DNA from: Janthinobacterium lividum PAMC 25724
GTDB lineage: Bacteria; Pseudomonadota; Gammaproteobacteria; Burkholderiales; Burkholderiaceae_D
DNA: 64,000 bases
Reading direction: 5' to 3'
NCBI GenBank assembly: GCA_000242815.2
Contig: AHHB01000042.1
Coordinates: 124,001 to 188,000, forward strand
This document shows, piece by piece, positions 1 through 9,413 of this stretch (position 1 is the stretch's first letter; each line of letters opens with the position of its first letter). Under the pieces are notes generated by a model, which searched no databases, was not told where the DNA came from, and saw nothing but the letters and a program-made list of their open reading frames with translations. Position numbers and translations under genes: made by a program.

Positions 1-157
1 CCAGCATCAAGGCCAGCTCGATGGCCAGCTTGGGCGAGGCCGGCAATTGCGGACATAGCCACTCTGCCTCGCGGCCCAGCGCCTGCATCTGCGCGGCCAG
101 CAGGCGCGACTTCATCGACAGGGGCGACGAACGAAATCCGTGCAGGTACAGAATCAT
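1..157 (-). CDS. YqiA/YcfP-family alpha/beta-fold esterase (partial, N-terminal 52 residues)
   Basis: Only the first 52 codons lie in the window; the gene runs off the left edge. The N-terminus reads MILYLHGFRSSPLSMKSRLL, the characteristic opening of the small UPF0227/YqiA esterase family, in which the HG pair after the first beta strand forms part of the oxyanion region. The nucleophile and the rest of the triad are outside the window. Its ATG overlaps the TGA of mpl (ATGA at 154-157), so it is probably translationally coupled to mpl. Substrate unknown. Confidence 0.75.
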   Translation of the reverse strand, partial: MILYLHGFRSSPLSMKSRLLAAQMQALGREAEWLCPQLPASPKLAIELALML

Positions 158-1541
158 CGGCCCAGGGCTTCCAGCAATTTCTGGTGCACGCCGCCAAAGC
201 CGCCGTTGCTCATGACGACGATCTGGTCGCCCGGACGGGCGCTCGCTGCCACGGCGGCGACCAGGGTATCGATATCTTCATAGGCGCTGGCAATCTTGCC
301 CAGCGGCGCCAGCGCGTCGCCCAGGCTCCAGCCCAGCGCAGCATGGCTGCCGAAACCGAAGACCAGGTCGGCATCGTTCAGGCTGCCGGGCAGCGCATCT
401 TTCATGGCGCCCAGCTTCATGGTGTTCGAACGTGGCTCCAGCACGGCCAGGATGCGGCCGCTGTTGCCGGCGATTTGGCGCATTTTTTGACGCAGCCCGC
501 CCACCGTGGTGGCGATGGCCGTCGGATGATGGGCGAAATCGTCATATACGGTAATGTTGTTGACCACGCCGCGCACTTCCATGCGGCGCTTGACGCTATC
601 GAACCTGGCCAGCGCGGCGCACGCCTGGGCAATAGGCACGCCCACGTGGCGCGCGGCGGCGATGGCCGCCAGCGCATTGCTGCGGTTATGCTTGCCCGTG
701 AGCGCCCACGCCACATGGCCTGCCTGCTGGCCATTGAAATAGACGTCGAAACTGCCATCGCTCTGTTCTTGCAATTGCCAGTTGGCATCCTGGCCAAAAC
801 TTTCCGTTTCACTCCAGCAACCACGCGCCAGCACACGCTGCAGCGACGCTTCGTCGCCGTTGAAGACCAGGCGGCCGATGCCGGGCACGGTGCGTGCCAG
901 ATGGTGGAATTGCGTCTCGATCGCGTGCAGATCGGGGAAGATGTCGGCGTGATCATATTCCAGATTATTCATGATGGCCGTCTTCGCGTGGTAATGCACG
1001 AACTTGCTGCGCTTGTCGAAGAAGGCCGTATCGTATTCATCGGCTTCGATGACGAAGAAGTCCGAATCGACGCTCTTGCCGTCGATCTTGCCGCTGAGGC
1101 GGGCGGAAATGCCAAAGTTCATCGGCACGCCACCGATCAGGAAACCGGGCGCGTAGCCGGCGTCTTCGAGGATCCAGGCCAGCATGGCAGACGTGGTCGT
1201 CTTGCCATGCGTGCCGGCCACGGCCAGCACCCACCGATTGCGCAAGATATGTTCGCCTATCCACTGCGGGCCGGAGACATAGGGCAAGCTGCGGTTGAGG
1301 ATTTCTTCCACCAGCGCGTTGCCGCGCGAAACCACATTGCCAATCACATACAAATCCGGATTGAGCTTGGTTTGTTGCGGATCAAAACCCTGGATCAGTT
1401 CGATTCCCTGCGATTCCAGCTGGGTGCTCATCGGCGGAAGACGTTGGCATCGCAACCGGTAACTTTGTGACCAGCCTCCTTGGCCAGCACGGCCAGGCCG
1501 CCCATGAAGGTACCGCAAATGCCGAGAATATGAATATGCAT
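154..1541 (-). CDS. mpl: Mpl, UDP-N-acetylmuramate:L-alanyl-gamma-D-glutamyl-meso-DAP ligase, with an apparent 1-base frameshift
   Basis: Cytoplasmic Mur-ligase family enzyme that attaches recycled murein tripeptide to UDP-MurNAc using ATP. The true start is MHIHILGICGTFMGGLAVLA at 1541, giving the N-terminal Rossmann domain with the GICGTFM nucleotide loop. The frame breaks after GCDANVF near 1437-1440 and resumes as PPMSTQLESQGIEL. Adding one C to the CCG run restores a 462-residue protein of usual family length. The central domain has the ATP loop AGTHGKTTTS (about residues 109-118 restored), followed by FVIEADEYDTAFFDKRSKF and the C-terminal FAHHPTAI segment, all typical of Mpl. It shares recycling logic with ampD at 16 kb. 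The frameshift is either a sequencing error or a recent inactivation; the rest is intact. Confidence 0.9.
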
Positions 1542-1648
1542 GTGATCAGTGCGAAGGTGCACGCTTAGTAAGTAAGACGGTGAAATAAAAAACAGCAAGT
1601 ACGCGATTTTACCTGACGCCATGACTTTTCCCGCTTCGGAGTATCATC

Positions 1649-2293
1649 ATGCGCATGACGAACGATGCATTTGACGATAGCGCCCAGTTGCGCCTGGAAA
1701 TAGCTGCCGCTGCCGCGCGCCTCGTGGCGCACGATGGCGCCGACTATGGCAGTGCCAAGCGCAAGGCAGCGCGGCAGATACTCGGCGATGCGCCGAACTT
1801 GGCCAATGTACTACCTGACAACGATATGATCGAGGCACAGGTGCGGCAATACAATGCCCTGTTCCTGGCCGACAGCCAGCCGGCGCGCCTGTTCCAGTTG
1901 CGCACGATCGCGCTGCAGGTCATGCAAGCGTTGCAACAATTTCATCCCCTGCTCAGCGGGCCCGTGCTGAACGGTACGGCTGGCCCCCACGACGAGATCT
2001 ACTTGCAGCTGTTTGCCGAGAGCGCCAAAGAAATCCACATCTTCCTGTTGAATAAAAATGTCGTGCTCGACATGTCGGAAAGCCCGCATTTCAAAGGAGC
2101 GCGTTATGATGCGGTCGAGACGGCCAGTTTCTTATGGAAAAATGAGGGCGTGCACGCAGCCATGTATGAACTCGACGACATGCGCGGCGCCCTGAAAGCG
2201 AAAGCCGATGGAAAAGTGCTGCGCACCGATATCACCGGGCTGCGCAGCCTGCTGGCCGCCAGCCTCGCCGATGGCGTGTCGGCTGCCGACTAA
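1649..2293 (+). CDS. Conserved hypothetical protein, 214 residues
   Basis: A soluble, largely alpha-helical protein without signal peptide or membrane segment. The start at 1649 is preceded by CGGAG at 7 bases; an in-frame ATG six bases later is an alternative. The N-terminal third is rich in Ala/Arg (SAKRKAARQILGDA) and the middle carries the segment LLSGPVLNGTAGPHDEIYLQLFAESAKEI. I recall similar proteins being loosely annotated in betaproteobacteria, sometimes as nucleotidyltransferase-like, but I cannot see a catalytic motif that proves this. It is divergent from mpl with about 100 bases between them and is followed after 19 bases by the TlpA gene, so those two may form an operon. Function not assigned. 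Confidence 0.75.
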   Translation: MRMTNDAFDDSAQLRLEIAAAAARLVAHDGADYGSAKRKAARQILGDAPNLANVLPDNDMIEAQVRQYNALFLADSQPARLFQLRTIALQVMQALQQFHPLLSGPVLNGTAGPHDEIYLQLFAESAKEIHIFLLNKNVVLDMSESPHFKGARYDAVETASFLWKNEGVHAAMYELDDMRGALKAKADGKVLRTDITGLRSLLAASLADGVSAAD

Positions 2294-2312
2294 TATTGAT
2301 ATAGATAAATTT

Positions 2313-2867
2313 ATGACAAAAAAGAATTGGATCGCCTGCGCCATCGTGGCGCTGATGTTCGGCGGCATGGGTGCTTACGTCGGCTTGAGCAAGGAAAAAA
2401 AGAAAGACACGGGACCGCAGACGACAACCATCGCGCCAGGCGCGACGGGCCCCGTCAAGGAACTGTATGCGCTGTCACTGCCGGACGCGACTGGCGCCAC
2501 GCAAGCCTTGTCGCAATGGAAAGGCAAGAATTTGCTGGTCAATTTTTGGGCGCCGTGGTGCCCTCCTTGCGTGGAAGAAATGCCGGAGTTATCCGAAGTA
2601 CAAGGGCACTATGCGGCGAAAAACCTGCAAATCATCGGCATTGGTGTCGATTCAGCAAGTAACATTGCCACTTTTGCCAACAAAGTCAAGATCGCCTATC
2701 CGGTGTATGTTGCCGGCCTGAGCGGCACCGACTTGTCGCGTCATTTCGGCAATGCCACGGGCGGTTTGCCCTTTACGGTGCTGATCGGCGCCGATGGCGA
2801 AATCAAAAAGACCTATCTGGGCCGCTTGAAATTTGATCAGTTACGTGCCGATCTGGATAAATTGTAA
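2313..2867 (+). CDS. TlpA-family thiol:disulfide reductase (membrane-anchored thioredoxin)
   Basis: 184 residues. An N-terminal hydrophobic segment (about residues 6-23, IACAIVALMFGGMGAYVGL) acts as signal anchor, followed by a Lys-rich linker and a periplasmic thioredoxin domain with active site WCPPC at residues 82-86 and the cis-proline loop TGGLPFTVLI. Family members reduce periplasmic disulfides, for example during cytochrome c maturation. ATG at 2313 was chosen because it starts directly before the membrane segment; the frame is open further upstream only as overlap with the previous gene. The specific partner is not shown by context. Confidence 0.88.
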   Translation: MTKKNWIACAIVALMFGGMGAYVGLSKEKKKDTGPQTTTIAPGATGPVKELYALSLPDATGATQALSQWKGKNLLVNFWAPWCPPCVEEMPELSEVQGHYAAKNLQIIGIGVDSASNIATFANKVKIAYPVYVAGLSGTDLSRHFGNATGGLPFTVLIGADGEIKKTYLGRLKFDQLRADLDKL

Positions 2868-2949
2868 ATTCGGAGCGTGCTTTTTTCTCTTGCCAATGCG
2901 TATCTTTGGCGGCAAAATGCGGAACTTTCGCTAAAACGGTCTTCCATAC

Positions 2950-3387
2950 ATGGCAAAAAACCTCCTTCTGCTCAACGGTCCCAACCTCAATTTGCTGGGA
3001 ACGCGCGAGCCTGAGGTCTACGGCGCCAGCACCTTGGCCGATATCGAGCAGGCAGCAATGGCGCAAGCCATGGCCGCTGGTGCCGACCTGGTCTGCTTTC
3101 AAAGCAACCATGAAGGCGCACTGATCGACCGCATCCACGCTGCGCGAGCCGAAGGGATCGATGCCATCGTCATCAATCCGGGCGGCCTGACCCATACCAG
3201 CGTTGCCTTGCGCGATGCGCTGGCCGGGGTCGCCATACCGTTCGTGGAAGTCCATATCTCGAATATTTATCAACGCGAAACGTTTCGACATCACTCATTT
3301 CTCAGCGCGATCGCGCAGGGGACGATCTGCGGCCTGGGATTCGATGGATATCGGTTTGCCATCGACTTTGCGCTTAAAAAACGTTAA
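2950..3387 (+). CDS. aroQ: Type II 3-dehydroquinate dehydratase
   Basis: 145 residues, the normal length for the dodecameric type II enzyme that converts 3-dehydroquinate to 3-dehydroshikimate in the shikimate pathway. The N-terminal signature [22 protein letters not shown] includes the catalytic Tyr24; [15 protein letters not shown] and the VEVHISN segment with His102 complete the active site. It lies just upstream of accB, an arrangement common in proteobacteria (aroQ-accB-accC). The 90-base gap to accB may hold a separate promoter. Confidence 0.96.
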   Translation: MAKNLLLLNGPNLNLLGTREPEVYGASTLADIEQAAMAQAMAAGADLVCFQSNHEGALIDRIHAARAEGIDAIVINPGGLTHTSVALRDALAGVAIPFVEVHISNIYQRETFRHHSFLSAIAQGTICGLGFDGYRFAIDFALKKR

Positions 3388-3477
3388 TCTACGCGATCTG
3401 CACGCATTTAGCGCGGCGATAGGTTCTGGACATCACCGCATCACTCATAAAACAAACTACATTCCTAGGGGTTTTAC

Positions 3478-3933
3478 ATGGATCTACGAAAACTCAAGAC
3501 CTTGATCGACCTGGTCGCCGAATCGGATATCGCAGAGCTGGAAGTGACCGAAGGCGAAAGCAAGGTTCGCATCGTCAAATCGTCGGCCATGCCGCAAAAC
3601 CAGATGGTCATGATGCAGCCGCAAGGCATGCAAGCCCACTACCAGCCAGCCGCACCAGCTGCCGCGCCCGCTGCCGTCGTGGTGGCCGCCGAGCCAACCG
3701 GCTATGTGGTCAAGTCGCCCATGGTCGGCACCTTCTACCGCTCCTCCGCTCCTGGCAGCGCCGCCTATGTTGAAGTGGGCGCTACCGTCAAGGAAGGTGA
3801 TACCCTGTGCATCATCGAAGCGATGAAGCTGCTCAATGAAATCGACTCCGATAAAGCCGGTGTCGTGACCCAGATCCTGGTCGAAAACGGCCAACCGGTC
3901 GAATTCGGTCAACCCTTGTTTGTGATCGGCTAA
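3478..3933 (+). CDS. accB: Biotin carboxyl carrier protein of acetyl-CoA carboxylase
   Basis: 151 residues. An N-terminal helical region ([18 protein letters not shown]) is followed by an Ala/Pro-rich flexible linker (about 57-72) and the C-terminal biotinyl domain. The biotinylation motif EAMKL places biotin on Lys117, and the preceding [14 protein letters not shown] loop is the thumb region typical of bacterial BCCP. AGGGG seven bases before the ATG is a good ribosome site. It works with AccC (next gene) and the AccAD transferase, which is not in the window, to make malonyl-CoA. Confidence 0.97.
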   Translation: MDLRKLKTLIDLVAESDIAELEVTEGESKVRIVKSSAMPQNQMVMMQPQGMQAHYQPAAPAAAPAAVVVAAEPTGYVVKSPMVGTFYRSSAPGSAAYVEVGATVKEGDTLCIIEAMKLLNEIDSDKAGVVTQILVENGQPVEFGQPLFVIG

Positions 3934-3945
3934 AACCCAGTCCAC

Positions 3946-3963
3946 ACGGCCGGCAACGGCCGT
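3946..3963 (+). other. Hairpin in the accB-accC spacer
   Basis: A 7-bp stem (ACGGCCG / CGGCCGT) with loop GCAA lies 13 bases after the accB stop and is followed by TTGCAGTTTT. A second GC palindrome follows at 3996-4009. It could be an attenuator, an mRNA-processing or stability element, or an inefficient terminator between accB and accC. No T-run directly follows the stem, so full termination is not supported. Confidence 0.4.
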
Positions 3964-4034
3964 TTGCAGTTTTAGCCCCTCACACTTGTTGTTTCGCCGG
4001 CTCGCCGGCTCTCACAGACATACGCGAACCTACC

Positions 4035-5450
4035 ATGTTTGAAAAAATCCTGATTGCCAACCGTGGTGAAATTGCCCTCCGTATTCAGCGCGCCTGCCGC
4101 GAAATGGGCATCAAAACGGTTGTAGTCCACTCCGAAGCCGACAAGGACGCAAAATACGTCAAGCTGGCCGACGAATCCGTTTGTATCGGCCCGGCACAGT
4201 CGTCCCTGAGCTATCTGAACATGCCCGCCATCATCAGCGCCGCTGAAGTGACGGATGCGCAAGCGATTCACCCAGGCTATGGCTTCCTGTCGGAAAATGC
4301 CGACTTTGCCGAACGCGTCGAGAAATCGGGCTTCGTCTTCATCGGCCCGCGCTCCGAATCGATCCGTTTGATGGGCGACAAAGTGTCGGCCAAGCAAACC
4401 ATGATCAAGGCTGGCGTACCCTGCGTTCCCGGCTCGGAAGGCGCGTTGCCGGATGATCCAAAAGCGATCGTGCAAATTGCCCGCAAGGTCGGCTACCCGG
4501 TCATCATCAAGGCTGCCGGTGGCGGTGGCGGACGCGGCATGCGCGTGGTGCACACGGAAGCGGCCCTGATCAACGCCGTGGCGATGACCAAGACGGAAGC
4601 CGGCACGGCTTTCGGCAACCCTGAAGTGTATATGGAGAAGTACCTGGAAAATCCGCGCCACGTGGAAATCCAGATCCTTGCCGACGAACACAAGAACGCC
4701 GTCTGGCTGGGCGAGCGCGACTGCTCCATGCAGCGCCGCCACCAGAAAGTGATCGAAGAAGCGCCGGCACCGGGCATCCCACGCAAGCTGATCGAAAAAA
4801 TTGGCGACCGTTGCGCCGAAGCTTGCCGCAAGATCGGCTATCGCGGCGCCGGCACGTTTGAATTCCTGTACGAAAACGGCGAGTTCTATTTCATTGAAAT
4901 GAATACCCGTGTGCAAGTGGAGCATCCAGTCACCGAGATGATCACCGGCATCGACATCGTGCAAGAGCAGATCCGCATCGCCGCTGGCGAAAAACTGCGT
5001 TTCCGCCAGCGTGACGTCTTGCTGTCTGGCCACGCCATCGAGTGCCGCATCAATGCCGAAGATCCATTCAAGTTCACGCCATCGCCAGGCAAGATCGTCT
5101 CTTGGCACGCGCCGGGCGGCCCCGGCATCCGCGTCGACTCGCACGCCTATGCCGGCTACTACGTGCCGCCCCACTACGACTCGATGATCGGCAAAGTGAT
5201 CGCTTACGGCGCCACGCGCGAGCAAGCAATCCGCCGCATGCAGATCGCCCTGTCCGAAATGGTGGTCGAAGGCATCAGCACGAATATTGCCCTGCACCGC
5301 GAACTGATGATCGATGCGCGCTTTATCGAAGGCGGCACCAACATTCACTATCTGGAACAGAAACTGGCCGACATGCCGGACCTGGGCAAGAACCTCAATG
5401 GTGGCAGCCCCAGCATCGCCAAGAAATCTGAAATCAAGGCGGGCGCATGA
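4035..5450 (+). CDS. accC: Biotin carboxylase subunit of acetyl-CoA carboxylase
   Basis: 471 residues, slightly longer than the usual ~450 because of a Ser/Lys-rich C-terminal tail. ATP-grasp enzyme that carboxylates biotin on AccB. It starts with the biotin-carboxylase N-domain signature [20 protein letters not shown], has the glycine-rich lid [14 protein letters not shown], the metal/ATP-binding [27 protein letters not shown] stretch, and the [10 protein letters not shown] segment of the C-domain. Its stop overlaps the start of prmA (ATGA at 5447-5450), so the accBC-prmA genes are probably co-transcribed. Confidence 0.97.
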   Translation: MFEKILIANRGEIALRIQRACREMGIKTVVVHSEADKDAKYVKLADESVCIGPAQSSLSYLNMPAIISAAEVTDAQAIHPGYGFLSENADFAERVEKSGFVFIGPRSESIRLMGDKVSAKQTMIKAGVPCVPGSEGALPDDPKAIVQIARKVGYPVIIKAAGGGGGRGMRVVHTEAALINAVAMTKTEAGTAFGNPEVYMEKYLENPRHVEIQILADEHKNAVWLGERDCSMQRRHQKVIEEAPAPGIPRKLIEKIGDRCAEACRKIGYRGAGTFEFLYENGEFYFIEMNTRVQVEHPVTEMITGIDIVQEQIRIAAGEKLRFRQRDVLLSGHAIECRINAEDPFKFTPSPGKIVSWHAPGGPGIRVDSHAYAGYYVPPHYDSMIGKVIAYGATREQAIRRMQIALSEMVVEGISTNIALHRELMIDARFIEGGTNIHYLEQKLADMPDLGKNLNGGSPSIAKKSEIKAGA

Positions 5451-6391
5451 GCTGGACAGAAATCGTCATAGAAATCGCGCGTGACAATGCCGAAGCCATG
5501 TCTGACGCGTTGATGGAAGCCGGCGCCCTGTCGGTCTCGGTGGAAGACGCCGATGAAGGCACGGATGCCGAGCAGCCCCTGTTTGGCGAGCCCGGCATGG
5601 AACCGAAGGAAGCGGCGTGGGAACGCAGCCGCGTGGTGGCGCTGACCGACGTCGACGCCGACCAGGCCGCAATCGTGGCTGCCGCAGCGCAAGCTATCGG
5701 CATGGCAACGGCACCAGCGTTCACCATGCGCCCCGTGGAAGAGCAGGACTGGGTGCGTCTGACCCAGTCGCAATTCGCGCCGATTCACATCGGCAAGAAT
5801 ATCTGGGTTGTGCCCAGCTGGCACGAGGCACCGGATCCTGCCGGCCTGATCCTGGAACTGGACCCGGGCCTGGCCTTCGGCACGGGTAGCCATCCGACCA
5901 CGCGCCTGTGCATGGAGTGGCTGGAAGCGCATCCTGCCCCGGGCAAGAGCGTGCTTGACTACGGCTGCGGCTCCGGCATCCTGGCCATGGTGGCCAAGAA
6001 GCTGGGCGCGCAAACAGTGGCGGGCGTCGATATCGACCCGCAAGCGATCGAATCGGCGCGCGACAATGCCGAACGCAACCAGTGCGAGATCGAATATTTC
6101 TTGCCAGACACGTTTGCCACGTCGGCACACGCCACGGCAAAATTTGACATCGTCGTCGCCAATATTCTGTCGAGCCCATTGCAGCTGATGGCACCGATGC
6201 TCTCTGGCAGAGTTGCCGACGGTGGCGCCCTGATCCTGTCCGGCGTGCTGGCACGCCAGGTGGAAGAAGTGACGGCTGCCTACGCACCGTTCATCGCGCT
6301 GGGTGTCTGGGCCGAGCAAGATGGCTGGGTGGCCCTGCACGGCAGCCTGGGCAGCACGCAAGCGCCTGCGCCCCGCGCGGAAGGTGCATAA
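5447..6391 (+). CDS. prmA: Ribosomal protein L11 methyltransferase
   Basis: 314 residues. SAM-dependent methyltransferase that trimethylates ribosomal protein L11. The N-terminal substrate-recognition domain (1-~95) is followed by the linker [16 protein letters not shown] (from residue 145) and the SAM loop [10 protein letters not shown] (171-180), then [15 protein letters not shown] and the [12 protein letters not shown] motif, which matches the NIL-x-xPL signature of PrmA. The start overlaps accC by 4 bases. Confidence 0.95.
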   Translation: MSWTEIVIEIARDNAEAMSDALMEAGALSVSVEDADEGTDAEQPLFGEPGMEPKEAAWERSRVVALTDVDADQAAIVAAAAQAIGMATAPAFTMRPVEEQDWVRLTQSQFAPIHIGKNIWVVPSWHEAPDPAGLILELDPGLAFGTGSHPTTRLCMEWLEAHPAPGKSVLDYGCGSGILAMVAKKLGAQTVAGVDIDPQAIESARDNAERNQCEIEYFLPDTFATSAHATAKFDIVVANILSSPLQLMAPMLSGRVADGGALILSGVLARQVEEVTAAYAPFIALGVWAEQDGWVALHGSLGSTQAPAPRAEGA

Positions 6392-6399
6392 GCACAGCA

Positions 6400-7682
6400 A
6401 TGGCCCTCGCCACCAAATGCCCCCATTGCAACACGATATTTCGGGTCGCCGCTGACCAGTTGAAGTGCGTGGGGGTATCGTACGCTGTGGCACGTGCAGG
6501 GAAGTCTTTGACGGCAATGCCGCGCTGGTCGATCCAGCTGCGGCATCGCCGTTCTTGACATCGGGCCCTGGCACTGCCGCCACGTTATCGGGCATAGCCG
6601 CGACCGACAACAGCTTGCCGTCCACCATGGACGACGAACCCATTTATTCTCTCGACTTCGACACCTCGTTCGACCCGTTCGGCATCTTGCCGGAAGCGGC
6701 GCAGCGCAAGGACGACGAAGACGACGACGTACACCTCGAACTGGACTTTGACATCGCTGCGCCAGACGCCGCTTTGGCTGCCGCCCCTGTCGTTGTCCCT
6801 GCTGCCGCCCCTGTCATGGACGCTGCCCCTGTCGTTGCAGCAGCCGAGCCACCCGAAGCGCCGCTGCCCCAGCCGATGGCGCCCTTCAAACGCCGCCAGG
6901 TCGATGACGCGCCCGCCTTCGCCACCTATTTGCGCGACAGCCGCCGCGAGCCGAATCTGGAAGCGGCGCCAGCCCCGCTGGCCCAAGCATTGCCGGTGGC
7001 CGACAAAGTGAGCCTGCACAGGCCTATGCGCGTCGCGCCCGCGCCCACGCGTTTGGAACCGACCTTGGCCGAGCACGCCTTTGAACCATTGCCCGCCCCT
7101 GTTGCGCCCGAGCCAGCGATACAGGCCACGGCCACAGAAACGACCATGGCCGCAGTCGGCGACGAACCGGCCTTTGTGATCCAGGGACGGCGCCGCGAAC
7201 AGAGCGGCAAGGCCTTGCGCGTGAGCATGGCCATCGCTTCGGTGCTGCTGCTGTTGCTGTTATTGCTACAAATGATGAGCACCTTCCGCAATCGACTGGC
7301 GGCGCAATTCCCACAGTACAAGCCAACTCTGGTCGCGCTGTGCAAGCTCAATGGCTGCCAAGTCGACTTGCCAGCGCAGATCGAGGCGCTGGCCATCGAA
7401 CAAGGTGAATTGCAAACCATCAAGGAACAAACCTTTTCCTACGTCTCGCTGCTGCGCAACCAGGGCCGCAGCGTGCAAACGTGGCCCCACATCGAGCTGA
7501 TACTCAACGACGCCAACGACAAGCCGCTGTTGCGCCGCGTGATCGCGCCGCGCGACTATCTGCCGGCCGAGATCGACATCAGCCTGGGTTTTGCAGCGCG
7601 CTCGGAACAAACTATCAAACTGTACTTTGCATTAGACCAGCTCACGGCGTCTGGTTACCGTATCGCCATCTTTTACCCTTAA
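6400..7682 (+). CDS. Zinc-ribbon and DUF3426 domain membrane protein, apparent 1-base frameshift
   Basis: The start at 6400 gives MALATKCPHCNTIFRVAADQLK, the MJ0042-type zinc-ribbon opening with CPHC; the second pair, CGTC, is found only one frame over (RGGIVRCGTCREVFDG). One base is missing near 6463, between QLK and RGG. Restoring it gives about 427 residues: zinc ribbon (1-40), a long Ala/Pro-rich acidic linker, one transmembrane helix (about 275-295, MAIASVLLLLLLLLQMM) and a C-terminal DUF3426 domain. This architecture is common directly after prmA in betaproteobacteria. Function is not known; a membrane-tethered regulatory or envelope role is inferred from topology only. GTG or ATG starts inside the second frame would lose half the zinc ligands, so frameshift is preferred. 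Confidence 0.8.
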
Positions 7683-7693
7683 GTGACACTATC

Positions 7694-8632
7694 ATGACAA
7701 AAACCTCGTTGATCTGCGGCTCGCTTGCCACCGACACCATCATGCAATTCCACGGCCGCTTCGGCGAATCGCTGCTGGCCGACCAATTGCACAAGGTGAA
7801 CGTGTCCTTCCTCGTACCGACCATGCGCACGGAGTTCGGCGGCTGCTCGGGCAACATCGCCTACAGCCTGAAAATGCTGGGCGGCGACCCGCGCATCGTC
7901 GGCGTCATGGGCCAGGATAGCGCCGCCTACCTGGAGCGTCTGCAAAAGCTGGATATTTCCACCGCCAACATCCTGATCAAGGCCGACAGCTACAACGCGC
8001 AATGCTTCGTCACGGCCGATGCGGACAATAACCAGATCAATGCCTTCCACCCCGGTGCCATGTCGTTTGCACATGAAAACCCGATCGCCAATGCGGGCCC
8101 GGCCAAGGTCGCCATCATTTCGCCCGACGGCGACCTTGGCATGCTCAAGCACGCCGCCGATCTGGCCGAACTGGGCATCCCCTTCATGTTCGACCCAGGC
8201 CAGCAGTTGCCACGTTTCAATGGCGAACAGTTGATCGACTTCATCAACAAAGCCACGTATGTGTCGGCCAACGACTATGAAATGGAAATGTTGATGGAAC
8301 GCACGGGCTTGACCCTGCCGGACATCGCCAGCCGCCTGGAGGCGCTGATCGTTACGCGCGGCGAAAAAGGTTCGGAGATTTATACGGATGGCAAGCGCAT
8401 CGACATTCCTGTCGTAGTCGCCAAGGAAGTGCTGGACCCGACAGGCTGCGGCGACGCCTACCGCGCTGGCTTGCTGTTCGGCATCACTAACGACCTGGGC
8501 TGGGAAACCAGCGGCCGCCTGGCCAGCCTGCTGGGCGCCATCAAGATCGCCACGCAAGGCGCGCAAAACCATGTGTTTACACCGGCCGGCATCGCCGACC
8601 AGTTTGAAGCGGCGTTCGGTTACCGCTATTAA
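7694..8632 (+). CDS. PfkB-family carbohydrate kinase
   Basis: 312 residues, ribokinase fold. N-terminal GSLATDTIMQF and the EFGGCSGNIAYSLKMLGG segment match the PfkB substrate-binding signature; DPTGCGDAYRAGLLFGI near residue 255 is PfkB signature 2 with the catalytic Asp and anion hole. ATG at 7694 lies 11 bases after the DUF3426 stop. In betaproteobacteria the homologue after prmA/DUF3426 is usually annotated only as a carbohydrate (sometimes adenosine) kinase; the substrate cannot be read from the sequence. Confidence 0.9.
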   Translation: MTKTSLICGSLATDTIMQFHGRFGESLLADQLHKVNVSFLVPTMRTEFGGCSGNIAYSLKMLGGDPRIVGVMGQDSAAYLERLQKLDISTANILIKADSYNAQCFVTADADNNQINAFHPGAMSFAHENPIANAGPAKVAIISPDGDLGMLKHAADLAELGIPFMFDPGQQLPRFNGEQLIDFINKATYVSANDYEMEMLMERTGLTLPDIASRLEALIVTRGEKGSEIYTDGKRIDIPVVVAKEVLDPTGCGDAYRAGLLFGITNDLGWETSGRLASLLGAIKIATQGAQNHVFTPAGIADQFEAAFGYRY

Positions 8633-8654
8633 TCCAGCGAAGTCCGAGTAAGGC

Positions 8655-8722
8655 TGGGGTCGGTCGCTTCGCGATCGCAATACGTCCCATTGGGACGTAT
8701 TGCCCCGCCGGGTCTGACCCCA
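8655..8722. repeat. GGGGTC...GACCCC inverted repeat enclosing an 11-bp hairpin
   Basis: Outer arms TGGGGTC (8655-8661) and GGTCTGACCCCA (8711-8722) enclose a perfect hairpin with 11-bp stem CAATACGTCCC (8678-8688), loop ATT, and its complement (8692-8702). The outer arms resemble the GGGTCTGACCCC sequences at 25581-25672, which suggests a dispersed intergenic repeat. It follows the kinase stop by 22 bases and may also act as a transcript end. No T-run follows. Confidence 0.65.
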
Positions 8723-8753
8723 TATGCACGTCGGCTTGTGCCAAAGTGCTGAC

Positions 8754-8783
8754 GTCGGGTTACGCTACGCTAACCCGACCTAC
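8754..8783. repeat. REP-like palindrome
   Basis: Stem GTCGGGTTACGC / its imperfect complement GCTAACCCGAC with trailing CTAC. The same design is seen twice at 45402-45500, where the variable stem position changes on both sides together. It sits in the convergent spacer between the sugar kinase and yggT. Confidence 0.7.
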
Positions 8784-8796
8784 TCCACCCTCACCA

Positions 8797-9330
8797 TCAT
8801 CGCAGCACGATAATCATCCCCACCAGCACTTGCGCGATCTGCAGCAGGATCAGCGCCACCAGCAGCGACAGATCCAGGCTGCCAACGAGCGGCACCACCT
8901 TGCGGATAGGACGCAGCAGCGGCTCGTTCAGGGCGCGTACAAACGGCGCCAGCGGCGCATGCGGGTTGACCCAGCTAAAGATGGCTTCGACGATCAGCAA
9001 AGCCATGAAACCGTAGAGTATCCATTGCAGGAAGCGTTGCAGCGACTTGAGCAGTACCACGTCGACGGGAGCGCCGGAAACAAACAGGATCGAGCTGGCC
9101 AGCAGCACGATCAGGAAGGCGCCGATCAGGCTGGCCCAGTCATATCCGCCCACGCCCGGTACCACGCGGCGCAGGGGACGCACCAGCCAGTCGGACAATT
9201 GAAACGTGAATTGCGCCACCGATGAAGGGGGCCGCACGCGCACCGCCTGCATCCAGAAGCGCAGCAGCAACACGCCGCCCAGCAAGGTGGCAATGGTATC
9301 AACGATCAAGGTAAGAATAACGATCAGCAC
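8797..9330 (-). CDS. YggT-family integral membrane protein
   Basis: 177 residues with two YggT repeats, each two transmembrane helices separated by the family motif: SDWLVRPLRRVVPGVGGYDW in the first half and LNEPLLRPIRKVVPLVGSLDLS in the second. YggT proteins are inner-membrane proteins of poorly defined role, linked to osmotic tolerance and division-site genes in other bacteria. The gene is alone here, convergent with the kinase and downstream of a terminator-separated repeat protein. Confidence 0.92.
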   Translation of the reverse strand: MLIVILTLIVDTIATLLGGVLLLRFWMQAVRVRPPSSVAQFTFQLSDWLVRPLRRVVPGVGGYDWASLIGAFLIVLLASSILFVSGAPVDVVLLKSLQRFLQWILYGFMALLIVEAIFSWVNPHAPLAPFVRALNEPLLRPIRKVVPLVGSLDLSLLVALILLQIAQVLVGMIIVLR

Positions 9331-9342
9331 GACTAATTCTCC

Positions 9343-9378
9343 AAAAAAAAACCGCTGTGTGATTGAGTCACACAGCGG
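9343..9378 (-). terminator. Rho-independent terminator of the Lys/Ala-rich protein gene
   Basis: An 11-bp stem CCGCTGTGTGA / TCACACAGCGG with a 5-base loop, followed on the minus strand by nine Ts (A-run at 9343-9351). It lies between the stop of the 9414-10547 gene and the start of yggT, reading leftwards. Confidence 0.9.
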
Positions 9379-9413
9379 CGTGTTGCCTCATCCAGGCACC
9401 CGTATCGTAGCAA

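Noticed and set aside
184-1470. Long open frame on the plus strand opposite mpl
   Set aside because: Its translation has no family character and mirrors the high-GC codon structure of mpl; the mpl frame has catalytic motifs.
3972-5348. 458-codon open frame opposite accC
   Set aside because: It is an antisense shadow of a conserved enzyme; His/Asp-rich translation with no recognisable domain.
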